From positions 1-64,000 of the forward strand of contig JBCBVV010000037.1 in the NCBI GenBank assembly GCA_039817415.1: 64,000 nt of DNA, in the 5' to 3' direction. The notes under the pieces are model-generated. The model was not told the origin of the DNA, ran no database searches, and was given only the letters and a program-made list of their open reading frames with translations. Within the stretch, counting starts at the first letter, position 1; every line of letters starts with the position of its first letter. Positions 8,404 to 17,052 of this stretch are shown here, piece after piece. Position numbers and translations under genes: made by a program. The stretch comes from JALEFZ01 sp039817415. Its GTDB lineage: Bacteria; Bacteroidota; Bacteroidia; J057.

Positions 8404-8951
8404 GGTTGCTCACCCCATCTGTAAGTTTTTGGATTCAGGCCAATTTGATCAAGCGCCCGGTGGACAACCGTATCGATGACCTCCTCGATAGTTTGCGGCT
8501 TGCTGTAGAAGGATGGAATGGCCGGAAGAATAATTCCTCCTGCTTGAGTTACCTTCCTCATGTTTTCTATATGGATTAGGTTAAAGGGCGTATCCCTTAC
8601 CATGCAGACCAACTGCCTACGTTCCTTGAGGATAACATCAGCTGCTCGGGTAATCAAATCGTCTGAAAATCCGTGAGCAATTCTCCCTAGTGTACCCATA
8701 GAACAAGGCGCAATGATCATATGCTCATACCTAGCTGATCCAGATGCGAAAGGTGCTCGATAATCTGTACGATCGTAAACCGTAAAGGGAAATTCAGGCA
8801 AAGAACCCAATTCGTGCTGCCATACATCGGCTGCGTTTTTGGACAAAACGATCCCGACTTCAATTTCTGGTGTCTTTTCCAAAAAGTGGATCAATCTTTG
8901 GGCATATATACTCCCGCTGGCGCCTGTAATAGCGAGTACGATCTTTTTCAT
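8400..8951 (-). CDS. ubiX: Flavin prenyltransferase UbiX
   Basis: A 183-aa UbiX/Pad1-family protein. It makes prenylated FMN from FMN and dimethylallyl phosphate for UbiD-type decarboxylases, in the cytosol. Evidence is the N-terminal flavoprotein motif KKIVLAITGASGSIYAQ, the conserved APCSMGTLGRIAHG segment, the VCMVRDTPFNLIHIENM region with its usual polar residues, and the correct length. No ubiD gene lies in the window. It is convergent with the hypothetical gene (4-base overlap) and divergent from the BatD-like gene. Confidence 0.93.
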   Translation of the reverse strand: MKKIVLAITGASGSIYAQRLIHFLEKTPEIEVGIVLSKNAADVWQHELGSLPEFPFTVYDRTDYRAPFASGSARYEHMIIAPCSMGTLGRIAHGFSDDLITRAADVILKERRQLVCMVRDTPFNLIHIENMRKVTQAGGIILPAIPSFYSKPQTIEEVIDTVVHRALDQIGLNPKTYRWGEQP

Positions 8952-9033
8952 AGATTAACTAAGTCAATTATCGAAGCTTATAGAAAATTGTGTAATTTCA
9001 GTCTAAGCTTCTTCCACATTCAATCTTCTTCTG

Positions 9034-10047
9034 TTGCTAAGACAATTATTCCTCCTCCTTTGTTTGTTTTGTTGGGCTATATTTCTTCCCGCCCAAGTTT
9101 CTGTTGCCAGATGGCAAACAGGCAAGGAAAAGGTGTATGTTGGAGAACCGCTCGTGTTAAGCTTGAAATTGTTTTGGTCTGGGGAAAAGGATAAAGTCTA
9201 TTTGCCAGAAAAAGATCTCGATCGCAAGATCGTTCAACACTTGCAAGGAGCGGGATTCATCATTTCAGTGGAAAATCAAGTCAGGAAATATCGTATTGTC
9301 GAAAAAGATAAGGTGAGTTCCATGACCGTATGGAAAGGAGTCGTTTTTCACCCTGATCCTGGAAAATATACCCTTGGCCAAGAGCTAACCTCCTACATCC
9401 GATCGGGATCTGACAGTGCTGAATTGACCAAAGAAATTGACCTTCGTTTTGTTCCATCCTTGATAGAAATCCTCAAACCACCCAAGCGTGATATCCCTTC
9501 ACCTGATGCAGTGGGTAGTTTTACGATGGAACATCAATTAAAGAAGAAAGAATACCTTACTGGAGAACCGATTCAGTTAAGCATAACCGTGAAAGGCAAA
9601 GGGGGTATTCCAAACATAAGAGCCCCGAGATTAATCGTTCCTGAACAAATTCTCCGTTATGATCCTAGATCTGAAATCAATGTAAATTTGCTAGGGGAAG
9701 AATTGGTCGGCTCGAAAACCTTCATATACGAACTGACTGCAGCTTACGCAGGGCGCTATACCCTTGGGCCTGTGAGTCTGGAGACCTTCAATCCAAGAAA
9801 AGGTAAATACGAAAAACTGGCGATTGATGGCATTCCACTTAAGGTGACAGGAAAGGATATTCCTCGATTGGTGGAGGTCAATGCCTTGGATAATTTCTAC
9901 AGAAGGGCCTTTATTGAAGCCTCTGACGAAACACCTATTCAGTTTACTTATGCTTCTATCATCATTTGGAGCTCTACTGTCGTGATTTCTGTTTTGTTAC
10001 TTTTCTCCTTGATACGAGAATTGCTATCCCAGAGAAAAAAGAAATAA
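9034..10047 (+). CDS. BatD-like oxygen-tolerance family protein
   Basis: A 337-aa exported and membrane-anchored protein. Residues 1-20 form a signal peptide (LLLCLFCWAIFLPAQ), two immunoglobulin-like beta domains follow, and one transmembrane helix lies near 309-330 with a basic cytosolic tail (SQRKKK). The second domain carries typical BatD features: YLTGEPIQLSITVKGKGG, then YDPRSEIN, GSKTFIYELT and a G-x-YTLGPVSLETFNP stretch. It is shorter than full BatD (usually about 550-600 aa). The likely start is a TTG at 9034; no ATG is available upstream before the stop at 9004. The family is linked to stress tolerance and protein assembly with MoxR and BatA/B; here only DUF58 and TPR partners are near. 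Confidence 0.75.
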   Translation: MLRQLFLLLCLFCWAIFLPAQVSVARWQTGKEKVYVGEPLVLSLKLFWSGEKDKVYLPEKDLDRKIVQHLQGAGFIISVENQVRKYRIVEKDKVSSMTVWKGVVFHPDPGKYTLGQELTSYIRSGSDSAELTKEIDLRFVPSLIEILKPPKRDIPSPDAVGSFTMEHQLKKKEYLTGEPIQLSITVKGKGGIPNIRAPRLIVPEQILRYDPRSEINVNLLGEELVGSKTFIYELTAAYAGRYTLGPVSLETFNPRKGKYEKLAIDGIPLKVTGKDIPRLVEVNALDNFYRRAFIEASDETPIQFTYASIIIWSSTVVISVLLLFSLIRELLSQRKKK

Positions 10048-10067
10048 TCTTCCTGATTTTCCTCTTC

Positions 10068-12020
10068 CTAGTTTCCTATACTAATAAGTTTTCTTCCTGC
10101 TCGTTTGTTAGGGTGTGCCACAGACATAAAATAAATGCCTCTTGCCAGAGAGGGTACATCTATTTGGTAGCTATGTAGCCCTTGCTGACCGGGGATAGAA
10201 CCCTTTACCATGGCTTGCCCAGCTTCATTGGTTAGGATATAAGTTAAGTCCTTCCCATCTGGATTGAAGTATTTCACATTGAGGTGATCTCTGAAGGGAT
10301 TAGGTCCAATACCTCTTAATTCAAACTCCTCTTCAATTGGATCAGGACCCGCTTGAACAGCATTGTTGACTACTAAAATATCGGATGGATTAGCCTCTCC
10401 ATTGGTCCTAATTTCCTTTAGCAGATAATAAACTGAAGGAGAATGGCTGGAGAGTGTATCCAACAGTTGATAATACCCCATGTCATTGGAGACAATATCC
10501 GCTGGCCTAGCCCTGAGAATTTCATCCATCACTTCCCTACTTTCTCCTCTAAATAGAACAAATTCAGAGGTGTAATCCAGGCTAGTCATCCTCCATTTGA
10601 TCTGAATGGCTGGAGACTCCCCGGAATATTGAAGGAGGATTGGATCTGCAGCTGGAATATCGATGACATCATCTGCCTGCAGGAAGTTAGCATTGGAACC
10701 ATTCAAAATGAGAGAGATATGATCCAAGTGGCTGACTTGATTGGGGGGACACTGCAGGTCCTGGCTGTTTCCTCTGTAGATATACCCTTCCTCATCAAAA
10801 GTTCCATAGTCGTTGCACAGCATGCCATCACCGGCATTCATGCCTACTGTCGCAGCAGAACCGCCAAATCCATCCGTTCCATTGGAGGAATTTCCAGTCG
10901 TCCATTGCATATCGCCATAATTGAAAACGACAGTGGCCCCTTGTGGAAGACGTTCATCATTGATTTGTGAGGGTTGTCCATCTGTTAAGATCAATTGGAA
11001 GGTATTGGTTTTATCGCATCCTGGCCCACACCCATAATAGGCTACATCCATCCAATTGATAATGATATAATGTCCTTGTGGGTCAATCAAATAGTTTATG
11101 TTCCCTCCATCATTGATATCCACATCCCCAAAGAAGGGGGCTACCATCATCGGACCATCCAGGCAAAAAGGATCGGGAGTGTACTCTACAAAATTTAACC
11201 CAAAGGTAAGGTTGCCATTTGAATTCAAATGCACTGTTTCATACTTCTTCCCAAAGAAATCAAAGGCAAAGGGAAGGCTTATTTCTTCAGAACAATCATC
11301 ACACATGCTAGCTTGTTTGAAGTTCTGATAACTTCTGCTTATTCCCTCAAGGTCCTTTCCGTAGGGAACCCATAGAGGAGCTACCTCATTTCGGGTATAG
11401 CAATCACCCGGACAACTCTCTTCGTCCTCATATTTGCCGCAGATTCCATCCCCACATACAGGCGGGTAGCCAAATAACTTAAAATTATCAATTCCCATAC
11501 CCCATGCCCAGGCTTCTTCATCGTCATAGGTGAATCGGAATTTGACTGCTTCATGTAGGCAACCGGCAAGGGTAAGTTGAATGGTTCCAGCAAAATCTTG
11601 CTCCTGGAAGAATACTTCCATCCATTCCTCCCCATCCCATAATTCGATTTTCATGTAGCTTTTTCCCATGAAATCCTCAAACAACAAATCCAGCTGAAGG
11701 AAAGCCTCCTCTTCAAATGCTGTTAGATCATAGGTTTCCGTTACAAAGGACGCCATACCGATGTTATTTTGCTTTTCATCATTGACGTATAGCCAGTTTC
11801 CCTCGCCAGGATTGGTATAATACCCTAATTTCTGATCGTCTAGCTGCCACTCTCCCCCGTCAGTTGGATCGTTTAACTCCCATCCTGTTGGCAATCCATT
11901 TTCAAAGGTTTCGTCTGCCACCATCTTGGAAGCTAAGCCAGGACACTGAGCATACACAGAAACCATCTGGCATAGGAAAAGGATCGATATGATGATATGT
12001 TGGAAGCGAATATTTGGCAT
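10068..12020 (-). CDS. Secreted nidogen-like (NIDO) domain protein with T9SS type A sorting domain
   Basis: A 650-aa protein counted from the ATG at 12020, which begins the signal peptide (MPNIRFQHIIISILFLC to VYAQ); the frame remains open to 12080. Order: a MAM/jelly-roll-like domain (about 25-185, FENGLPTGW near the start); a short cysteine-rich CGDGICGKYEDEESCPGDC segment; a NIDO-like domain (about 220-440) with LPFAFDFFGKKY, SNGNLTFG and VAPFFGDVDI; a beta region; and a T9SS type A C-terminal domain (about 570-650) beginning GIGPNPF and ending ARGIYFMSV with a basic tail. It should cross the outer membrane by the type IX system and remain surface-attached or be released; NIDO domains suggest adhesion. 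The preceding gene ends only 4 bases upstream of the start. Confidence 0.85.
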   Translation of the reverse strand: MPNIRFQHIIISILFLCQMVSVYAQCPGLASKMVADETFENGLPTGWELNDPTDGGEWQLDDQKLGYYTNPGEGNWLYVNDEKQNNIGMASFVTETYDLTAFEEEAFLQLDLLFEDFMGKSYMKIELWDGEEWMEVFFQEQDFAGTIQLTLAGCLHEAVKFRFTYDDEEAWAWGMGIDNFKLFGYPPVCGDGICGKYEDEESCPGDCYTRNEVAPLWVPYGKDLEGISRSYQNFKQASMCDDCSEEISLPFAFDFFGKKYETVHLNSNGNLTFGLNFVEYTPDPFCLDGPMMVAPFFGDVDINDGGNINYLIDPQGHYIIINWMDVAYYGCGPGCDKTNTFQLILTDGQPSQINDERLPQGATVVFNYGDMQWTTGNSSNGTDGFGGSAATVGMNAGDGMLCNDYGTFDEEGYIYRGNSQDLQCPPNQVSHLDHISLILNGSNANFLQADDVIDIPAADPILLQYSGESPAIQIKWRMTSLDYTSEFVLFRGESREVMDEILRARPADIVSNDMGYYQLLDTLSSHSPSVYYLLKEIRTNGEANPSDILVVNNAVQAGPDPIEEEFELRGIGPNPFRDHLNVKYFNPDGKDLTYILTNEAGQAMVKGSIPGQQGLHSYQIDVPSLARGIYFMSVAHPNKRAGRKLISIGN

Positions 12021-12024
12021 GTAC

Positions 12025-12507
12025 TTAAGGGGTTTTCTTAAGAGAGATAATATTCTCCTGAACAAACTCGATCTCCTCACTCACATCCTCAAGCCTCCTC
12101 ATGAAGGCCTCCCTGGGGAACTTGGGATCATTCTCATGTAGATGAATCCTTAATAACAAATCTTCCTTGTTGTGAAGTAATTCCGATGCGGTCTCTTCCA
12201 TCGATTGCTGGAAGAGTTCGTCACTACTTTTATTCTTCTGGTTTTGGAGAGAATGGAGGTGCTGGTCTAGGTTTAAAACCTCCTTGTGGATATCCAATTC
12301 TTCCATACTTACCTCTAAGGGATCTACCACTTTTAAAACTTTCACCTTGGCGATTGGCTTGGAGGGTGATTCTGGGTCTTTTTGATTAAGGGTATAAAAC
12401 AACAGAGCGGACAAGACAATTACTCCACCTATTCGTCCAGCATGGAGGAGTCTTGTTTTTTGTTTAGGAGTTAATTGACCTCTTAGTCCAGGTTTTTGTT
12501 TTGCCAC
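12025..12507 (-). CDS. Hypothetical single-pass membrane protein
   Basis: A 160-aa protein with a basic N-terminus (MAKQKPGLRGQLTPKQKTR), one transmembrane helix around residues 26-43 (GGVIVLSALLFYTL) and a mostly helical acidic periplasmic or cytosolic part with coiled-coil character (100-155, LEDVSEEIEFVQENI). No family is recognised. It lies upstream of the NIDO/T9SS protein with a 4-base gap, so the two are probably co-expressed and it may serve that protein. Confidence 0.6.
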   Translation of the reverse strand: MAKQKPGLRGQLTPKQKTRLLHAGRIGGVIVLSALLFYTLNQKDPESPSKPIAKVKVLKVVDPLEVSMEELDIHKEVLNLDQHLHSLQNQKNKSSDELFQQSMEETASELLHNKEDLLLRIHLHENDPKFPREAFMRRLEDVSEEIEFVQENIISLKKTP

Positions 12508-12690
12508 AGAATCTTGCTTTAGGACATAATTTCTGCTATTTGAAACGGTAGTCTGAACTAATTGAAGTATAAATATTACATACTTGGAAGGAGGTCATTG
12601 AGAAGGATGACATATTTTCAGGGAAATGTTACCGTTTTTGGCCCTTCGATGAATGAATGATTGTTGTATTTTGCGTCAAATTTTTGCGAA

Positions 12691-15054
12691 ATGAAGAAAA
12701 GTGTACTCTGGATACTCCTGATGGTTTCCTATTCCGTCCTTCTGGGACAAGAAACAAGAAGGGTGAAATTACTTAATTATTATACCCAAGAATCCATAGG
12801 GGATATAGCCCTGGCTTACGAAGGGAAGAGTTATCAAGTGGATGGAAATGGGGTTTGCGATATTCCCCTTGGTACAAAAAAAATCATCCAATACAGAGAG
12901 ATTAAAATAGATGGGTACACCTTTTTGTTTACTACTTCTGGTGGACAAGTGGAGGAGCAAGGGAAGAAAATCTCCATCCAAAAGGTCGTATTTTATCCCG
13001 TCATTTACTTTCAGGAGTCAGTTGTACTCCAAGGATATCACCTAAACTCTTCTACTACCACCATCACCAAAGGGGAGCTTGAAAGGGATAATCAATTGAG
13101 TATAGCGCCTGTTCTGAATCGTGTTCCTGGTGTATACATGCACATGGGTACGCTAAACACGAGTCGACTCACCATAAGAGGGATGGGAGCAAGAAGTTTG
13201 TTTTCCACCACCAGGGTGAAAGCCTACCTTGAAAATATTCCCCTAACCACTGGTGATGGAGAAAGTACCATTGAAGATTTGGATTTACCCTTTATCGATC
13301 AAGTGGAAGTAATCCGTGGACCGGCTTCCAGTTTGTACGGGGCAGGACTTGGGGGAACCATTCGCTTGCGTTCTAGCATGTATGAATATGATCGAAATCG
13401 TGTATCAGCTTTGTTGCAGACCGGTTCGTTTGGGCTAAGAAGGGCAAGTTTGTTAGCGGGTGCATCCGATGGAAAGAGTTATATAAAGGTACTGGGGTCC
13501 TATCTTCAATCTGAAGGATGGAGGGACAACAATCAATATGAGAGGTTTCAGGCGGCCGTTTTATCGCGATTTATCATCGATGATAAGAGTAGCATATCCT
13601 TTTTGGGAACTGTCCTTGATGTAAAGGGCTTTATTCCTTCCTCGATTGATAGCGCCACCTTTGCCGATAATCCTAGTTCCGCTGCCTTTACGTGGAACCA
13701 AACTGCTGGGAATGAGGACTATTTTAAGGGCTTGGTTGGCTTGACCTACATGAGACAACTCCATAGAAACTGGACCTTCACCACTTCCATTCCCATTAGT
13801 TATCGGGCCAATGATGAATTGCGGCCATTTAACTTCCTCAGAGAAAGTAACCTTGCTGTTGGGAACAGAACCTTATTGGAAGGAGCTAGCAAACTAGCTG
13901 GGAAGGACTTAGAATTGACATTGGGAGCAGAGACCTTTCATGAATTTTATGCTTGGGGAACATACGAAAACATAGATGGGCTAGGGGAGATAGGAAGTCA
14001 ACTGAGCGATAACCGAGAAGAGCGTAAATATATCAATGCCTTTGCGAGTGCGAACTATGCCATATCTGACAAACTGAGCTTGGTACTTGGGACCAATTTT
14101 AACAAGACCTGGTACACATATGAGGACTTTTTTAAGGCAAATGGGGAAGACTTATCTGGAGAGTATGGTTTTGAGCCTGTTCTCTCTCCACGAATCGCTG
14201 CTTCTTACACATTAAGTAATAACCAGGAGTTGAGTGCGCAGATTAGTCATGGATTTTCTACCCCTCTTGTCAGTGAGACCTTAACGCCCGATGGCCAGAT
14301 CAATCCAGATCTCCTTCCAGAGTCAGGTTGGAATTATGAATTAGGCTGGAAGGGCCGCTTTTATTTAGATGAAGACATTAACCCTTCTTATTTTTCCCTA
14401 GGCGTTCGTCAAGCGAAGTCCTTTATCGATGCAAGTGTAACTGTATATAGATTGGATGCGATCAACCTCATCGTGCCAAGAAGGGTAGGGAATGACCAAT
14501 TTGTCGGCTTGAATGCTGGCCAAACAAGGCATTATGGCATCGAGAATAGTGTGGACATGTCGTTTGCCCTTTCCAAGCAGTTAGTAGGTAGATTATGGGG
14601 GCAGTACACCTTTATGGATCACCGATTTGTGGACTTTTTTGATGAAGAGGCAGACGTAAGATTTGACGGAAATGCATTGCCTGGTATCCCCAAACACCAT
14701 GGGACGATGGGGCTTTCATTATCCGCTTTAACCAAAGAGAGAAAACAGTCGATTACCTTTGACATCAACGGGCAGCTGACCGATGGGATGCCATTACGCG
14801 ATGACAACATCTTAAGCTCGGATGCTTATCAGGTCTGGAATGCCAAATTGACCTATACGTTCATGTATAAAGCTTCCATGCTAGCCCTCTCTGGAGGTGT
14901 CCAAAATATCTTTGATCAGCAGTATGCTTCCATGATATTGGTCAATGCTGGGAGTTTTGGAGGCAGGGCGCCGAGGTATTTCTACCCTGCTATGCCAAGG
15001 AATATTTTCTTACAACTAAAGCTGGATTTGGTGAAACAAAAAGATTTGTTCTAA
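12691..15054 (+). CDS. TonB-dependent outer-membrane receptor
   Basis: A 787-aa receptor counted from the ATG at 12691 (signal peptide MKKSVLWILLMVSYSVLLGQ); the open frame extends to a TTG at 12661. A short N-terminal region (about 20-120) precedes a plug domain (about 125-230) with LNRVPGVYMHMG, LTIRGMG and VEVIRGPASSLYGAG. A 22-strand-type beta barrel follows to the C-terminus, ending with a run of alternating aromatic residues (NIFLQLKLDLV). It probably imports an iron complex or another scarce ligand. FecA-like siderophore receptors have similar plugs, but the substrate cannot be told from sequence. There is no SusD partner, so it is not a glycan-type SusCD pair. Confidence 0.92.
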   Translation: MKKSVLWILLMVSYSVLLGQETRRVKLLNYYTQESIGDIALAYEGKSYQVDGNGVCDIPLGTKKIIQYREIKIDGYTFLFTTSGGQVEEQGKKISIQKVVFYPVIYFQESVVLQGYHLNSSTTTITKGELERDNQLSIAPVLNRVPGVYMHMGTLNTSRLTIRGMGARSLFSTTRVKAYLENIPLTTGDGESTIEDLDLPFIDQVEVIRGPASSLYGAGLGGTIRLRSSMYEYDRNRVSALLQTGSFGLRRASLLAGASDGKSYIKVLGSYLQSEGWRDNNQYERFQAAVLSRFIIDDKSSISFLGTVLDVKGFIPSSIDSATFADNPSSAAFTWNQTAGNEDYFKGLVGLTYMRQLHRNWTFTTSIPISYRANDELRPFNFLRESNLAVGNRTLLEGASKLAGKDLELTLGAETFHEFYAWGTYENIDGLGEIGSQLSDNREERKYINAFASANYAISDKLSLVLGTNFNKTWYTYEDFFKANGEDLSGEYGFEPVLSPRIAASYTLSNNQELSAQISHGFSTPLVSETLTPDGQINPDLLPESGWNYELGWKGRFYLDEDINPSYFSLGVRQAKSFIDASVTVYRLDAINLIVPRRVGNDQFVGLNAGQTRHYGIENSVDMSFALSKQLVGRLWGQYTFMDHRFVDFFDEEADVRFDGNALPGIPKHHGTMGLSLSALTKERKQSITFDINGQLTDGMPLRDDNILSSDAYQVWNAKLTYTFMYKASMLALSGGVQNIFDQQYASMILVNAGSFGGRAPRYFYPAMPRNIFLQLKLDLVKQKDLF

Positions 15055-15091
15055 AATCAGTTTCTCCCTTTTCATAAAGAGAAAATTTCTC

Positions 15092-15099
15092 TACCTTTG
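15092..15099 (+). promoter_or_regulatory. Bacteroidota -7 promoter element
   Basis: TACCTTTG matches the Bacteroidota -7 consensus TAnnTTTG exactly and lies 27 bases before the ATG of the small basic protein at 15127. A clear -33 TTG is not visible; the stretch 20 bases upstream is TTTT. Confidence 0.45.
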
Positions 15100-15126
15100 C
15101 AATCCGATTCTAAGAAAAACCGAGTC

Positions 15127-15309
15127 ATGAGCAAGAAATTTTCAACTAAAAAGCTGAGATTACGTTCACGTGCCGAAAAGCGTCGTTTTGCCCTTAAGGT
15201 AGCTCCCAAAACTTTCGGTGTGAAGAAGAGCATCGAGCAGAGCAATCTTGAAGTAATCCGCAGCCTTGAAGCTAAAGTAAAAGAAGCACAGGTTAAGCAG
15301 GAAGCTTAG
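15127..15309 (+). CDS. Small basic protein
   Basis: A 60-aa protein from the ATG at 15127; an in-frame TTG at 15097 falls inside the promoter element. It is strongly basic in the first half (SKKFSTKKLRLRSRAEKRR) and has a helical C-terminus with alternating charge. This composition suggests binding to nucleic acid or the ribosome. No named family is recognised. It has its own promoter element and a strong terminator immediately after, so it appears to be an independently expressed single-gene unit, which supports it as a real gene. Confidence 0.65.
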   Translation: MSKKFSTKKLRLRSRAEKRRFALKVAPKTFGVKKSIEQSNLEVIRSLEAKVKEAQVKQEA

Positions 15310-15332
15310 TCCTGATCTTAAAGTATATCTTG

Positions 15333-15375
15333 ACATGAGTCATTCTCTCGAAGAGTGACTCATGTTTCTTTATGT
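15333..15375 (+). terminator. Rho-independent-type terminator of the small basic protein gene
   Basis: ACATGAGTCA at 15333-15342 pairs with TGACTCATGT at 15356-15365, with further pairing inside the loop. TTCTTTATG follows. It lies about 25 bases after the stop codon. Confidence 0.7.
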
Positions 15376-15539
15376 TTAGAGACTTGTTTAGGTTTATCAT
15401 TTTTAGTTTACAGGCAGGATGTTAAGGTTCTGGGGCAGAATTTTTTTTTGAGCTTTAGGGGGGCTAAAGGGAGAAAAAAATGCAATCTCAGGTTCTTGAA
15501 AGGCAACTGTGAACAAGAAGTATAAAGCTTAACTGTCTC

Positions 15540-16736
15540 TTAATCGAAAGGTATTTTTAGCCAATTTTCTGTTAGAGGGGCGATGAGACGTGCATTTTGG
15601 TAGGCCCAATCTAGTGGAATAATAGTATTGGCTCGATAAATCTCTTGATCTCTTCCTATGACGAGGGCTAGGTCGATCTTCTGAGGGTGAAGCAGACAAA
15701 GCGGTAAAAGCAGCTGGATGTTTCCGTTATAATACTGCGGAACAGCCATTCTGAAATTGCGCTGAACCTGAAAGCTCGCCCTTTCGGTAGCTCTTCTCAG
15801 CATAATGCCCAATTCCTCTCTTCCCACTTCGCTTAACTCCTTGGGAAAACGCTCCTGATGATCATCGATGATATGGTCAAAATCAATGACCAACCTTTTT
15901 CGTAAGTCGTAAATCAGTTCCGCAGGATCTTCTGTAAATAGGGGAAGCTTGGGTTTGTAAGGGAAAGAACTCATGAGACGATGAGATTCTTCTGCGAAAC
16001 CAATCAACTCCCAAGCCGGATGTTTGATATACCCTCTGATCCTTCGTCCCTTTTTGTTCATTTCAAAAAAAGCGAAAATCTCCTCTTCCTTTTCCGTTAC
16101 CAAGCCAGTATGAAAACAGGATAGTTTTCTTCCTTGCTGATCTTGGCTATACAATATTTTATGTTCCTCCTCTAAACGAGCAAAGGTATGGTAAAGGTAG
16201 TTTTCTAAGATGGGGTGCCCCTTTTCATCCTCTGGATGTAGGTTCCAGTTCTCTCTCTTAGCGAGCAGAACCAACTCCTCAAGCCTAAGCCTCCATTGTG
16301 AGAGTCTGGCGAATCGTTCTAATGCTGGTCGTGTGTCGGTGATCACTACCTCCTTGGCCTGAAGGCCACTATCACTCTCAAAAGGACTGAATTCAACCTG
16401 GAAATTGGGGGCGATGCGCTTGAAGCCTTTTCCCATGACATCATGATGATGTAGGAAGTAGGATCCTCTTTTGGTTTTGGAGGATATAAAGCCAAAGCCG
16501 TTTTCGTAATGGGTAATGGTACCACTTAGCCTTTCGCCAAACCTGTGGACTCCCTTAGCTTTGGGACCTTTTTGGGTGGGCTTTACGTCGAATTCCACCA
16601 GTTCATTTTCCAACAGAATTTTGGCATCTCCTTCTACATCCGAATAATGCACAAAGACTCCTCCTGGGATATGGTCTGTTCGGATTCTTCCGAAACCTCG
16701 ACTTCTATTAAAGAATTCAACAATCCCAATGGGCAT
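15540..16736 (-). CDS. Double cold-shock-domain protein with DUF3825 domain
   Basis: A 398-aa protein. Residues 1-65 form a first cold-shock OB fold (GIVEFFNRSRGFGRI, GVFVHYSDV) and 67-130 a second (GTITHYENGFGFISSK, YFLHHHDV). Residues about 140-398 match DUF3825: LENYLYHTFARLEEE, FHTGLVTEKEEEIFAFF, the VPQYYNGNIQLLLPLCL block and a final NARLIAPLTENW. Cold-shock domains bind single-stranded RNA or DNA; DUF3825 occurs with RNA-binding domains and its activity is not known to me. It is probably an RNA-acting cytosolic protein, possibly in stress or RNA-based defence. The gene stands alone, with a small forward-strand frame upstream in the divergent direction. Confidence 0.85.
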   Translation of the reverse strand: MPIGIVEFFNRSRGFGRIRTDHIPGGVFVHYSDVEGDAKILLENELVEFDVKPTQKGPKAKGVHRFGERLSGTITHYENGFGFISSKTKRGSYFLHHHDVMGKGFKRIAPNFQVEFSPFESDSGLQAKEVVITDTRPALERFARLSQWRLRLEELVLLAKRENWNLHPEDEKGHPILENYLYHTFARLEEEHKILYSQDQQGRKLSCFHTGLVTEKEEEIFAFFEMNKKGRRIRGYIKHPAWELIGFAEESHRLMSSFPYKPKLPLFTEDPAELIYDLRKRLVIDFDHIIDDHQERFPKELSEVGREELGIMLRRATERASFQVQRNFRMAVPQYYNGNIQLLLPLCLLHPQKIDLALVIGRDQEIYRANTIIPLDWAYQNARLIAPLTENWLKIPFD

Positions 16737-16890
16737 AAATGGTGTCTGAAAATGGTTCTAATGATGGAAATTATAACTATAAACTAATACCTATGATGAA
16801 GTTGATGACAAAGGAATAAGAGGGGGAATCAACAAAAATCGCTTCTAAGAGCGCCTTAGACCTTATATCTTTATTTCAGTTTTCGATCAA

Positions 16891-17001
16891 ATGGTTTCGT
16901 TTGATACCTACAAGGTGGGGATCATTCGCAAATTGCTCAATGCCTCTATTGTGAACGGAATATTATTAGATGTGAATGGTCAGCATTTCGTGAATTGTTA
17001 A
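16891..17001 (+). CDS. Small hypothetical ORF
   Basis: An open frame of 36 codons from the ATG at 16891 to TAA at 16999-17001, in the gap between the cold-shock gene and cydB. The predicted peptide begins MVSFDTYKVGIIRKLLNA. A perfect 10-bp hairpin begins just after its stop (17003). No family is recognised, and it may be non-coding. Confidence 0.25.
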   Translation: MVSFDTYKVGIIRKLLNASIVNGILLDVNGQHFVNC

Positions 17002-17002
17002 C

Positions 17003-17043
17003 AAGGGCTATGAAATAGTCGAACCTTCCTTTCCATAGCCCTT
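17003..17043 (-). terminator. Hairpin downstream of cydB, possible bidirectional terminator
   Basis: AAGGGCTATG at 17003-17012 pairs perfectly with CATAGCCCTT at 17034-17043 around a 21-base loop. It lies 9 bases past the cydB stop and just after the small forward frame. There is only a weak T-run on either side. Confidence 0.45.
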
Positions 17044-17052
17044 CTGAAATAA

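Noticed and set aside
12661..12690. Promoter-like TATTTTG before the TonB receptor
   Set aside because: It is one base short of TAnnTTTG, no -33 element is found at the right distance, and it would leave a leader of only a few bases.
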